From assembly GCA_017889845.1 (NCBI GenBank), contig JAGGAJ010000103.1, positions 1 to 6,464 on the forward strand: a DNA stretch of 6,464 nt, in the 5' to 3' direction. Positions 1 through 5,661 of the stretch are shown here, one piece after another (the first letter of the stretch is position 1; each line of letters opens with the position of its first letter). The notes beneath the pieces were generated by a model. That model did no database searches, had not been told where the DNA came from, and saw only the letters and a program-made list of their open reading frames with translations. The stretch is from Deltaproteobacteria bacterium (GTDB taxonomy: Bacteria > Desulfobacterota > Deferrimicrobia > Deferrimicrobiales > Deferrimicrobiaceae). The position numbers were made by a program, and so were the translations under genes.

Positions 1-1
1 C

Positions 2-190
2 TGGGACCCAAAAGAGACGTGGTCCCTCATCGTGTGGTTGGTGTACGCCGCCTTCCTCCACGCCCGTGTTACCCGGGGATGGTACGGTAAGCGTGCGGCG
101 ATTCTATCGATCACCGGGTTCGCAACGACCGTTTTTTGTTACTTGGGCGTCAACCTGGTGCTGTCGGGGCTCCACAGTTACGGAGGTTGA
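2..190 (+). CDS. ccsB: CcsB-type cytochrome c biogenesis protein, C-terminal fragment
   Basis: Reading from base 2, the window opens inside a gene that ends at TGA 188-190 and leaves 62 residues. The fragment begins W-D-P-K-E-T-W, the end of the tryptophan-rich WxWDPKETW heme-handling motif of the CcsA/CcsB/ResC family. Two hydrophobic segments follow (about residues 8-22 and 35-56), separated by a basic loop (ARVTRGWYGKR), and the chain ends in the family's characteristic GVNLVLSGLHSYG tail, which carries a conserved histidine. Known family role: with ResB/CcsA it moves heme across the cytoplasmic membrane and attaches it to apocytochromes c (System II). The N-terminal part lies outside the window. 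The stop codon abuts the next ATG, so it is probably co-transcribed with the downstream genes. CcmC of System I shares the WWD region, but the C-terminal tail fits CcsB better. Confidence 0.88.
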   Translation, partial: WDPKETWSLIVWLVYAAFLHARVTRGWYGKRAAILSITGFATTVFCYLGVNLVLSGLHSYGG

Positions 191-355
191 ATGCGTTTCA
201 GAATCCATCTGCCGTCGTCCGATAAAACCTCCGAGCCCATCCGGATTGGTCCGCTGGGGATCCGTCTCCTCCCCACGGGCGATGATTCCAACAGCTCTTC
301 CCGTTGTCCGGAACCGTACTCTCACCGCATTCATCATAAAAACAGAGGCGGTTGA
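191..355 (+). CDS. 54-residue ORF filling the ccsB-korA gap, function unknown
   Basis: ATG at 191 directly follows the ccsB stop, and TGA 353-355 directly precedes the korA ATG, so 54 codons fit with no spare base on either side. A Shine-Dalgarno-like GGAGG (182-186) sits four bases before the start, inside the end of ccsB. The peptide starts MRFRIHLPSSDK, is polar and basic, ends in a His/Arg/Lys-rich stretch (SHRIHHKNRGG), and has no membrane segment or signal peptide. I do not recognise it. G or C occupies the third codon position in about 60 percent of codons, visibly less than in korA, so it may be a young, relaxed or decayed gene, or simply a spacer that happens to be open. The exact fit and the ribosome-binding site favour translation, perhaps mainly for translational coupling of korA. 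There is no homology evidence. Confidence 0.42.
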   Translation: MRFRIHLPSSDKTSEPIRIGPLGIRLLPTGDDSNSSSRCPEPYSHRIHHKNRGG

Positions 356-2077
356 ATGGGCATCGACATCAATATCCGCATTACGGGCGGCGCCGGACAG
401 GGAGTTCACACTGCGGGGGCGTTCATCTCACGCATGGCCGTGGCCGCGGGGCACCACTTCCACTCCGCCCAGGATTACATGAGCCGCATCCGGGGCGGGA
501 GGAACTCCTGCTCCGTCCGGATCATGGATGTCCCCGCCCGTTCAGGTCGGGCGGAAGCGGACATTCTGCTCGCCCTCGATCCGGGACACCTCTCCCACTT
601 CCTGCCGGGGCTCCATCCCAAGGGACTCGCCTTGTCCGATACCCCGATCCCGGGGGAGACGGGAATGGTCACGGTTGCACCCCTGAAGGAGCTTGCCATA
701 TCCGCCGGAAGCCCGATCCTCGGGAACATGGTGGGGGCGGGAATCGTGGCTCACGCCCTCGGTGTATCTCAGGACATGCTGGACAGGCTCCTTGCGATCG
801 AGTTCCGCGGGGATTTTCTCGAGAAGAACCGGAAGGCGGTGCGTCTGGGGTCTGAATGGGCTTCGGGGCACATCACCGGGACTTTCAGGCTTCCCATGGC
901 GCCATTTCGCCCCCGGGTGATCCTCGCGGGAAACGAAGCCCTCGCCCTTGGCGCGGTGGCCGGCGGGTGCAAGTTCGCCGCGGGGTACCCGATGACCCCA
1001 GGGAGCAGCATCCTGCTCGGACTCTCCTCCGACGGCCCCCCGCTCGGGTTGATCTTCGAACAGGCGGAGGACGAGATCGCGGCCCTCAACATGGCGATCG
1101 GCGCATCCTACGCGGGAGCCCGCTCGATGGTGGCCACTTCCGGCGGCGGTTTCGCCTTGATGGTGGAGGCTCTTTCCCTTGCGGGAATGATGGAGACACC
1201 GGTGGTGATCGCATTGGGGATGCGTCCCGGCCCCGCCACGGGGATGCCGACACGGACCGGACAGGAAGAACTGGAGTTCGTCCTCTCCGCCGGGCACGGT
1301 GAATTTCCGCGCATGGTCCTCGCCCCCGGTTCGGTGGAGGAGGCGTACACCCTCGCACACCACGCCATGGAAATGGCGGAAACACACCAGGCGCCATGCA
1401 TCATCCTTACCGACCAGTACCTCGCGGACACGGCCGTGGACCTCGACCCGGAGGCACTCACGGTGCCCCCGGTTCGTCGACGGATCGTCCACGGAGACGA
1501 TGTGCCGCGAAACCCGGAGGGCAGGTATCTCCGGTACGCCGTCACTGCGAGCGGCGTATCCCCGATGGCGGTTCCCGGGGAGCCGGGGATCACCGTCGTG
1601 GCCGACAGCGACGAACACGGCGAGGATGGCCACCTGACGGAAGACCATGGCATCCGCATCCGCATGGTGGCGAAGCGGGCGCGAAAAGAGGAGGCCCTCG
1701 CGGCCGAGACGCTGCCGCCGCTGCTTGCAGGGCCACCGGACGGCGAGGCAGTGCTCGTCGGATTCGGCTCGACGAAGGGCGTGATCGCCGAGGCGCGGGA
1801 GATCCTCGCCCGCGAGGGAGTGTCCGTCGCCGCAGTGCACCTGCGGCAGGTCTGGCCCTTCCCGTGCGGGGCGGCGGAGGGGATCCTCTCCCGATACGGG
1901 ACGACGCTGACGGTGGAGAACAACCGGCGCGGTCAACTGGCGCGGCTGATCCGGAGGGAGACGGGTCGAGAGGTCTTCGGGACGGTGTCGCGTTGCGACG
2001 GGCTTCCGTTTGCGCCCGAAGAAGTTGCCCGGGAGGTCAAGGAGAAGGTATGGGCGGCCCGTTCGACACGGCGGTAG
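356..2077 (+). CDS. korA: 2-oxoacid:ferredoxin oxidoreductase, fused gamma-alpha subunit
   Basis: This 573-residue protein joins the gamma and alpha parts of a 2-oxoacid:acceptor oxidoreductase. The gamma part is residues 1-175, with the CoA-side loop GGAGQGV at 11-17 and SRIRGGRNSC at 43-52. The alpha part begins near 188 and carries YPMTPGSS (211-218), TSGGGFALMVEALSLAGM (261-278), RPGPATGMPTRTGQ (290-303), AGHGEFPR (312-319) and the DEHGEDGHLTED segment (419-430). The C-terminal domain is about 463-565. With KorB it would oxidatively decarboxylate a 2-oxoacid to acyl-CoA and CO2 while reducing ferredoxin, in the cytoplasm. The substrate cannot be read from sequence: 2-oxoglutarate is the usual annotation, but pyruvate or branched oxoacids are possible. 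The start at 356 is preceded by AGAGG (344-348). It contains no ferredoxin-like domain, and no separate delta subunit lies nearby, so this is the two-subunit form. Confidence 0.9.
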   Translation: MGIDINIRITGGAGQGVHTAGAFISRMAVAAGHHFHSAQDYMSRIRGGRNSCSVRIMDVPARSGRAEADILLALDPGHLSHFLPGLHPKGLALSDTPIPGETGMVTVAPLKELAISAGSPILGNMVGAGIVAHALGVSQDMLDRLLAIEFRGDFLEKNRKAVRLGSEWASGHITGTFRLPMAPFRPRVILAGNEALALGAVAGGCKFAAGYPMTPGSSILLGLSSDGPPLGLIFEQAEDEIAALNMAIGASYAGARSMVATSGGGFALMVEALSLAGMMETPVVIALGMRPGPATGMPTRTGQEELEFVLSAGHGEFPRMVLAPGSVEEAYTLAHHAMEMAETHQAPCIILTDQYLADTAVDLDPEALTVPPVRRRIVHGDDVPRNPEGRYLRYAVTASGVSPMAVPGEPGITVVADSDEHGEDGHLTEDHGIRIRMVAKRARKEEALAAETLPPLLAGPPDGEAVLVGFGSTKGVIAEAREILAREGVSVAAVHLRQVWPFPCGAAEGILSRYGTTLTVENNRRGQLARLIRRETGREVFGTVSRCDGLPFAPEEVAREVKEKVWAARSTRR

Positions 2078-2934
2078 AGAACGCCTGGTGCCCCGGGTGC
2101 GGGAACTTCCAGATCCTCACCGCGGTGAAGAAGGCTCTCGAGCGCACAGGGAAGGAGAAACACGAGATCGTTCTGGTCTCGGGGATCGGACAGGCGGCGA
2201 AACTGCCCCACTACGTGGACGTGAACGGCTTCAATGGCCTCCACGGGCGCGCTCTTCCCGCGGCGCTGGCGATCAAGATGGCGAACCCATCCCTGGAGGT
2301 GGTGGTGACCAGCGGGGACGGCGATATCTACGGCGAGGGGGGGAACCACTTCATCCACAACATCCGGCGCAACCCGGACATCGCCGTCTTCGTCCACGAC
2401 AACCAGGTATACGGCCTCACCAAGGGGCAGCCGTCGCCAACGAGCGATCCCGGATGGACCGGTTCGCTGCAACGGTCGGGGGTGATCTCCGGCCCCTTCC
2501 CGCCCCTCGCCGTGGCGATCGCGCTCGGGTGCGGATTCGTGGCGCGGGCGCTGGCTTCGGACGTGGAACACACGGCGGAGTTGATGTACGAGGCGATCGC
2601 CCACAAGGGATTCGCCCTCGTGGACATCCTCCAGCCTTGCGTCACCTTCAACAAGAAGAACACGTACCAGTGGTACGGGAGGATGGCGTACCGCGTTCCG
2701 CCGGAGTACGATCCGTCGGACCGGCAGCGGGCTTTCGCCCTGTCGCTGGAATGGGAGGAGAGAATCCCGGTGGGAGTTCTCTACCGGAAGGAGCGCCCGT
2801 CCTTCGAGGAGGTGCATCCGGGGGTAGGGGACCCACCGTTACACGCCCGGCAGACCCCGGAGGAAGCGATCCGTGCGCTGATCCGGAAGCGCGTACTCAC
2901 GCTTCCGGAAAATCACATCGAGGCAGGTGGGTAG
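2050..2934 (+). CDS. korB: 2-oxoacid:ferredoxin oxidoreductase, beta (ThDP-binding) subunit
   Basis: This 294-residue catalytic subunit binds thiamine diphosphate and the proximal iron-sulfur cluster. ATG 2050 is chosen because GGAG (2041-2044) precedes it and the protein begins just before the family's WCPGCG motif; the same frame stays open far upstream, but only as a shadow of korA. It overlaps korA by 28 bp, so translation is probably coupled. Visible motifs are C14-P-G-C17 (cluster ligands), LHGRALP (64-70), the ThDP motif GDGD at 89-92 with Asn118, YGLTKGQPSPTS (121-132) and LQPC197 near the C-terminus. Length and order match the KorB/PorB family. Oddity: where many relatives have GIGC, supplying the third cluster cysteine, this protein has GIGQ (Gln48). 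The only other cysteine is C161 in ALGCGF. The gene ends at TAG 2932-2934, converging with the regulator gene. Confidence 0.9.
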   Translation: MGGPFDTAVENAWCPGCGNFQILTAVKKALERTGKEKHEIVLVSGIGQAAKLPHYVDVNGFNGLHGRALPAALAIKMANPSLEVVVTSGDGDIYGEGGNHFIHNIRRNPDIAVFVHDNQVYGLTKGQPSPTSDPGWTGSLQRSGVISGPFPPLAVAIALGCGFVARALASDVEHTAELMYEAIAHKGFALVDILQPCVTFNKKNTYQWYGRMAYRVPPEYDPSDRQRAFALSLEWEERIPVGVLYRKERPSFEEVHPGVGDPPLHARQTPEEAIRALIRKRVLTLPENHIEAGG

Positions 2935-2996
2935 TGACCTGATCCCCTGAAACCTCTCCCGCTTCAATACTCGTAAAGGGGGATGAAGAGTGGGGC

Positions 2997-3034
2997 AGGC
3001 CACTGATCCATCGCCGGAACGTCTCCGGTGGCCT
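2997..3034. repeat. Hairpin in the korB/regulator convergent gap
   Basis: AGGCCAC (2997-3003) is matched by GTGGCCT (3028-3034). Inside, CCGGA (3014-3018) can instead pair with TCCGG (3024-3028) around a five-base loop. The outer arm overlaps the stop codon of the minus-strand regulator gene. No T-run follows on either strand, so it is not a canonical intrinsic terminator. It could still act as a processing or weak bidirectional termination structure between the convergent genes. The rest of 2935-3032 shows nothing else convincing. Confidence 0.4.
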
Positions 3035-3722
3035 ACTCCGGAGGTTCCTCCTCCCGGGTCAACTTCTCAAGCCGCGAAACGTTCAGCAGGAAGGCCTTCC
3101 CTTCCCGCCGGATCAGACCCATGCGCCGGAAACGGCTCATCTGCGTGGATACTGTTTCCCGCGTGGTCCCGATCAGGTTCGCAAGCTCCTCGTGCGTCAG
3201 GCGGAGGGTCAACACGATGCCCTTCGGGGTCGTCACCCCGTGTTCCGCCCCCAATTTCAGGAGCAACTTCGCGAGGCGGTGATACGACCAGGTGTGGCCA
3301 AACCCGGCGTATTCCCTCTCCACCTTCGCCAGCCGCTGCGAAAGGAGCCGGATGAAGTTCAGGGAGAATGCCGGGATGGTCAACAGCAGCTGGACCAGGC
3401 TCTGTTTCGACAAGACCGCAACCTGGGCGTCCGTTTCGGCCAGGGCGGTGAACGCTCTCCTCTCCTCGGAGAGAAGGATTTCACCGAAAATCGCTCCCGG
3501 CGGAAGGAGGTGAAGGATCGTTTCCGTTCCCCGCCCGGAGTGGGAGGCGAGCTTCACCAGCCCCTCCTTCACGATATAAAGGGAGTCCCCGGCATCCCCC
3601 CTCTCGAAGATCGTGGCCCCCTTCCGGTACTTCCGCTCGCTAAAGAGGTGCGCGACCCGCTCCAGGTCCGCCTGCGCGATCCCGCGGAACAGATCCGTTT
3701 CCGTGACGACCGATAGCCCCAT
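3033..3722 (-). CDS. Crp/Fnr-family transcriptional regulator
   Basis: This is a 229-residue cytoplasmic DNA-binding protein of normal family length. Residues 10-115 form the cyclic-nucleotide-binding-type beta-roll, with YRKGATIFERGDAGDSLYIV (32-51) and the phosphate-cassette region starting FGEILL (79-84). A dimerisation helix covers about 117-140 and a winged helix-turn-helix about 172-218. The turn-helix reads LTHEELANLIGTTRETVSTQ (175-194), with R188-E189 at the positions that read TGTGA half-sites in E. coli CRP. There is no cysteine, which excludes an FNR-type iron-sulfur sensor. The CRP Arg-Ser pair that grips the cAMP phosphate appears as R89-A90, so the ligand is uncertain. ATG 3722 has no clear Shine-Dalgarno; a weak TAAATT lies 7-12 bases before the start, so a very short leader is possible. 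It is the likely reader of the palindromes at 4107-4179. Nothing resembling such a site is visible before its own start. Confidence 0.9.
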   Translation of the reverse strand: MGLSVVTETDLFRGIAQADLERVAHLFSERKYRKGATIFERGDAGDSLYIVKEGLVKLASHSGRGTETILHLLPPGAIFGEILLSEERRAFTALAETDAQVAVLSKQSLVQLLLTIPAFSLNFIRLLSQRLAKVEREYAGFGHTWSYHRLAKLLLKLGAEHGVTTPKGIVLTLRLTHEELANLIGTTRETVSTQMSRFRRMGLIRREGKAFLLNVSRLEKLTREEEPPE

Positions 3723-3775
3723 AAGAACAATTTACCGCATTTGCAGAAGCGGAGAGCGCCGGGAGAGAAGGAGCG

Positions 3776-3823
3776 AAAAACCTGCCGGCCGGGGATGAGG
3801 GCAACGCCCGTCAACCCGGCCGG
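3776..3823 (-). terminator. Intrinsic terminator of the 70-residue membrane protein gene
   Basis: CCGGCCGGG (3785-3793) pairs perfectly with CCCGGCCGG (3815-3823), a nine-bp GC stem. Its 21-base loop contains a second small stem, GGGC/GCCC (3799-3802 and 3806-3809). On the minus strand the stem is followed by CAGG and a run of five T (complement of 3776-3780). It lies 15 bases past the stop of the small gene and 53 bases before the regulator start. It would therefore separate the two minus-strand genes, with any read-through feeding the regulator. Confidence 0.72.
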
Positions 3824-3838
3824 TTTCGTGGTTCTTCT

Positions 3839-4051
3839 TCAGGCCGCGAGCCGGAGTTTCTCTTCCTCGAAAGAGGTCTCCTCGGTGCCGGGGACCGGCC
3901 ACTCCGCCCAGTACAGCCGGCGGCCGGCCTTCTCCTCGTCCGATGCGTGGCCGAGCAGCATCAGCGCAACGCCCACGGCCAGCAGGGACACTCCCCCGAC
4001 GATAGCCCACGGGGAAACGAGCGCCTCGAAATCCAGGATGATTCCTTCCAT
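3839..4051 (-). CDS. Small single-pass membrane protein, 70 residues, unknown function
   Basis: ATG 4051 is chosen because a near-perfect Shine-Dalgarno, AAGGAGGTGA (4066-4057 on the minus strand), lies eight bases from core to start. An in-frame ATG at 4081 would lie upstream of the predicted transcript start. The protein has an acidic N-terminus (MEGIILDFEA), one hydrophobic helix at about residues 14-34 (PWAIVGGVSLLAVGVALMLL), and a hydrophilic tail containing DEEKAGRRLYWAEWPVP and ending FEEEKLRLAA. The positive charges after the helix suggest the tail is cytoplasmic. I recognise no family. It is divergently paired with the OFA-type transporter and shares matched operator sites with it, so a role as accessory or stabilising subunit of the transporter, or as a co-regulated membrane protein, is inference. 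GC-rich codon use and the strong terminator downstream support a real gene. Confidence 0.72.
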   Translation of the reverse strand: MEGIILDFEALVSPWAIVGGVSLLAVGVALMLLGHASDEEKAGRRLYWAEWPVPGTEETSFEEEKLRLAA

Positions 4052-4072
4052 TGTACTCACCTCCTTCCTTTC

Positions 4073-4085
4073 TGACTGCAATCTA
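4073..4085 (-). promoter_or_regulatory. Predicted activator-dependent promoter of the small membrane protein gene
   Basis: On the minus strand, TAGATT (4085-4080) matches four of six bases of the TATAAT -10 element and implies a start near 4073, leaving a 22-base leader that holds the Shine-Dalgarno. The hexamer 17 bases upstream is CGGCGT, which is not a -35. The palindrome at 4107-4122 is centred at -41.5, where a class II CRP-type activator sits. The hexamer alone is weak; the spacing makes the case. Confidence 0.5.
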
Positions 4086-4106
4086 CCGCGCGATGGAACT
4101 GCACGC

Positions 4107-4122
4107 CGTGAAAGGTTTCACA
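4107..4122. promoter_or_regulatory. CRP-type operator, box 1 (left promoter)
   Basis: CGTGAAAGGTTTCACA contains the inverted repeat GTGAAA-GG-TTTCAC and differs from the TGTGA-N6-TCACA consensus only in its first base. Its centre (4114.5) is 41.5 bp upstream of the predicted start of the minus-strand gene. Fifteen of its 16 bases are identical to box 2, including the non-contacted centre. Confidence 0.78.
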
Positions 4123-4163
4123 TGCCGTGTGATTCTCTGCTGGCTCAACACTGCCCGGATGAT

Positions 4164-4179
4164 TGTGAAAGGTTTCACA
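4164..4179. promoter_or_regulatory. CRP-type operator, box 2 (right promoter)
   Basis: TGTGAAAGGTTTCACA is an exact match to the E. coli CRP consensus TGTGA-N6-TCACA and a perfect palindrome outside its GG centre. Its centre (4171.5) lies 57 bp from that of box 1 and about 42.5 bp upstream of the predicted start of the transporter transcript. Binding by the Crp/Fnr protein encoded at 3033-3722 is inferred from its R-E-T-V recognition helix. Confidence 0.82.
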
Positions 4180-4201
4180 GAACAGCTTGCGCCCTCTGCC
4201 C

Positions 4202-4214
4202 AATAATTTAGACA
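4202..4214 (+). promoter_or_regulatory. Predicted activator-dependent promoter of the OFA transporter
   Basis: AATAAT (4202-4207) matches five of six bases of TATAAT and stands out as AT-rich in GC-rich surroundings; the implied start is near 4214. The hexamer 17 bp upstream is AGAACA, not a -35, as expected for a class II activated promoter with the operator overlapping -35. The leader to the ATG at 4276 would be about 62 bases. TAATTT (4204-4209) is an alternative register. Confidence 0.5.
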
Positions 4215-4275
4215 GGTGGCGCAGAGGAGGAACAACGGATAGCCAGGCAGGAAGACGAGTAAGGGAGGAGCCGTC

Positions 4276-5544
4276 ATGGAAACGGGTTCGGGGAAAGTGA
4301 TGGTTAACCGGTGGTGGCGGGTTGCCGGCGCTCTGATGATGAACCTGCCGCTGGGGGCTCTGTACGCGTGGAGCATCTTCGTGCTGCCCCTGGAAAAGGA
4401 ATTCGGTTGGTCTCGCACGCAAACTTCCTGGGTTTTCACCATCGCGGTGTTCGTTTTTGGATTGAGCTTCATTGTTGCCGGGCGGCTGCAGGACAGGAAA
4501 GGGCCCTTCTGGGTTTCCGTTGCAGGGTCGGTCCTGTTCAGCCTCGGGTGGATTCTGGCGACCTATACGAAGAACCTGACCTTCCTTTACATGACGATGG
4601 GAGTCATCCTTGGGATAGGGAGTGGGTTCGGGTACGCAACGCCGATCCCGGTCCTTTCCAAGTGGTTTCCAGACCGGCGGGGGCTAGCGGTGGGTCTGGC
4701 AGTGGCCGGGTACGGCGGCGGGTCCTTCATCATCTCCTTCATCGGGAAACCCATGCTCACCGCCTTCGGATGGCGGGACACGTTCCTGTACCTCGGGCTG
4801 GGGTATTTCGTCGCGACGATGATCGGGGCGTTCATCCTCCGGAATCCACCGGTGGGGTGGAAGCCGCCGGGATGGGTGCCGGCGGAGGCTTCTGCGAGAG
4901 TCACGGCGTCGAGGCACGAGTACGCCCCGGGCGAGGTGGTCAAGACTTCCGCCTTCTATTTCATGTGGATCGCGTACGCCCTCGGGACCGGTGCGGGGCT
5001 CATGCTGATCAGCCAGTTGGTGCCTTTCGGCAGGCAGCAATTGAATATCGTGGATGTCGCGGCCAATCTGGCGATTGCGGTGGGAGCCGTGGGGAACGCT
5101 TCCGGACGGATCTTCTCCGGATGGTTGTCGGATACCATCGGGCGGCTCCAGACGCTGCGCCTGATGGTGGGTGCATCCATCCTCGCGTTCCTGGCCCTTC
5201 CGCACATCAGCGGAACGGCGATGTTGTACGGGATGGTGTTCGTCGTCTATTACTGCTACGGGACGCAGCTTTCTGTATACGCGTCCACGACGGGTGACTT
5301 TTTCGGCACGAAGAACCTCGGCGTGAACTATGGACTGGTCTTCTCGGCGTGGGGGGTAGCCGGGGTCATCGGTCCGATCATCGCGGGACGGCTGTTCGAT
5401 ATCTTCGGGAATTACACCAACGCGTTCTACGTCGGATCGGGAATCTGCATCATGGCGTTGGGTAGCCTGATGCTGGCAAAGCGTCCCGGAACTCCGGTCG
5501 CGGCCGGCGTGGAGGAGGTCAAAGGAATGACAAGGGCGGCCTGA
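4276..5544 (+). CDS. MFS transporter, oxalate/formate antiporter (OFA) family type
   Basis: This 422-residue inner-membrane carrier has the usual twelve hydrophobic segments in two halves, with a hydrophilic linker at about 190-225. The N-terminal half starts NLPLGALYAWSIFVLPL (23-39), the OFA signature. The MFS A-motif GRLQDRKG is at 69-76, and its second-half echo SGWLSDTIGR is at 281-290. WFPDRRGLAVGLAVAGYGGG (130-149) is also typical. An Arg at 278 in GNASGRIFSG fits the substrate arginine of OxlT, but the lysine in OxlT helix 11 is replaced by Trp359 (FSAWGVAG). Oxalate is therefore unlikely; a monocarboxylate or 2-oxoacid is a better guess. ATG 4276 is preceded by GGGAGGAG (4263-4270). 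It is expressed divergently from the small membrane protein and lies under box 2. The short hydrophilic N-terminus precedes the first helix at about residue 14. Confidence 0.87.
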   Translation: METGSGKVMVNRWWRVAGALMMNLPLGALYAWSIFVLPLEKEFGWSRTQTSWVFTIAVFVFGLSFIVAGRLQDRKGPFWVSVAGSVLFSLGWILATYTKNLTFLYMTMGVILGIGSGFGYATPIPVLSKWFPDRRGLAVGLAVAGYGGGSFIISFIGKPMLTAFGWRDTFLYLGLGYFVATMIGAFILRNPPVGWKPPGWVPAEASARVTASRHEYAPGEVVKTSAFYFMWIAYALGTGAGLMLISQLVPFGRQQLNIVDVAANLAIAVGAVGNASGRIFSGWLSDTIGRLQTLRLMVGASILAFLALPHISGTAMLYGMVFVVYYCYGTQLSVYASTTGDFFGTKNLGVNYGLVFSAWGVAGVIGPIIAGRLFDIFGNYTNAFYVGSGICIMALGSLMLAKRPGTPVAAGVEEVKGMTRAA

Positions 5545-5564
5545 GGAACTCTACGCCGTACTTC

Positions 5565-5605
5565 GGGGGCTGCCGGGAAAACCGGCGACCCCTTGTGGTT
5601 TTATT
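5565..5605 (+). terminator. Intrinsic terminator after the OFA transporter
   Basis: GGGG-CT-GCCGG (5566-5576) folds onto CCGGC-GA-CCCC (5582-5592) around the loop GAAAA. The stem contains one T-G wobble and one C-A mismatch. It is followed by TTGTGGTTTTATT. It begins 20 bases past the transporter stop and reads in the right direction. Confidence 0.65.
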
Positions 5606-5661
5606 GGCCATGGTGTGAACGGAGCATTCCATCTGTCGGCGGAATTTTCCCGTCGAACCTC

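Noticed and set aside
542..1936. Long open frame of 464 codons on the minus strand opposite korA
   Set aside because: It lies wholly antisense to the well-matched KorA domains. Its translation is rich in Arg, His, Gly and Pro with no motif, as expected for the shadow of a high-GC3 gene.
2010..2942. Plus-strand open frame of 310 codons overlapping korB in another frame
   Set aside because: It is an Arg/Gly/Pro-rich shadow, while korB in the other frame has every expected catalytic motif.
2942..2984. ATCCCC/GGGGAT inverted repeat as a korB terminator
   Set aside because: It has only six base pairs with a 31-base loop and no T-run; too weak to call.
4052..4081. Ten-residue N-terminal extension of the small membrane protein starting at ATG 4081
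   Set aside because: It lacks a ribosome-binding site and lies upstream of the predicted transcript start near 4073. The ATG at 4051 has a near-perfect Shine-Dalgarno.
4128..4132. Third TGTGA half-site between the two operators
   Set aside because: No TCACA partner lies six bases away, so it is not a palindromic site; a single pentamer is expected by chance.
4224..4230. GAGGAGG Shine-Dalgarno-like run in the transporter leader, possible leader peptide
   Set aside because: The only triplet at suitable spacing is ATA (4239-4241). No usable start codon follows, and the real start has its own site at 4263-4270.
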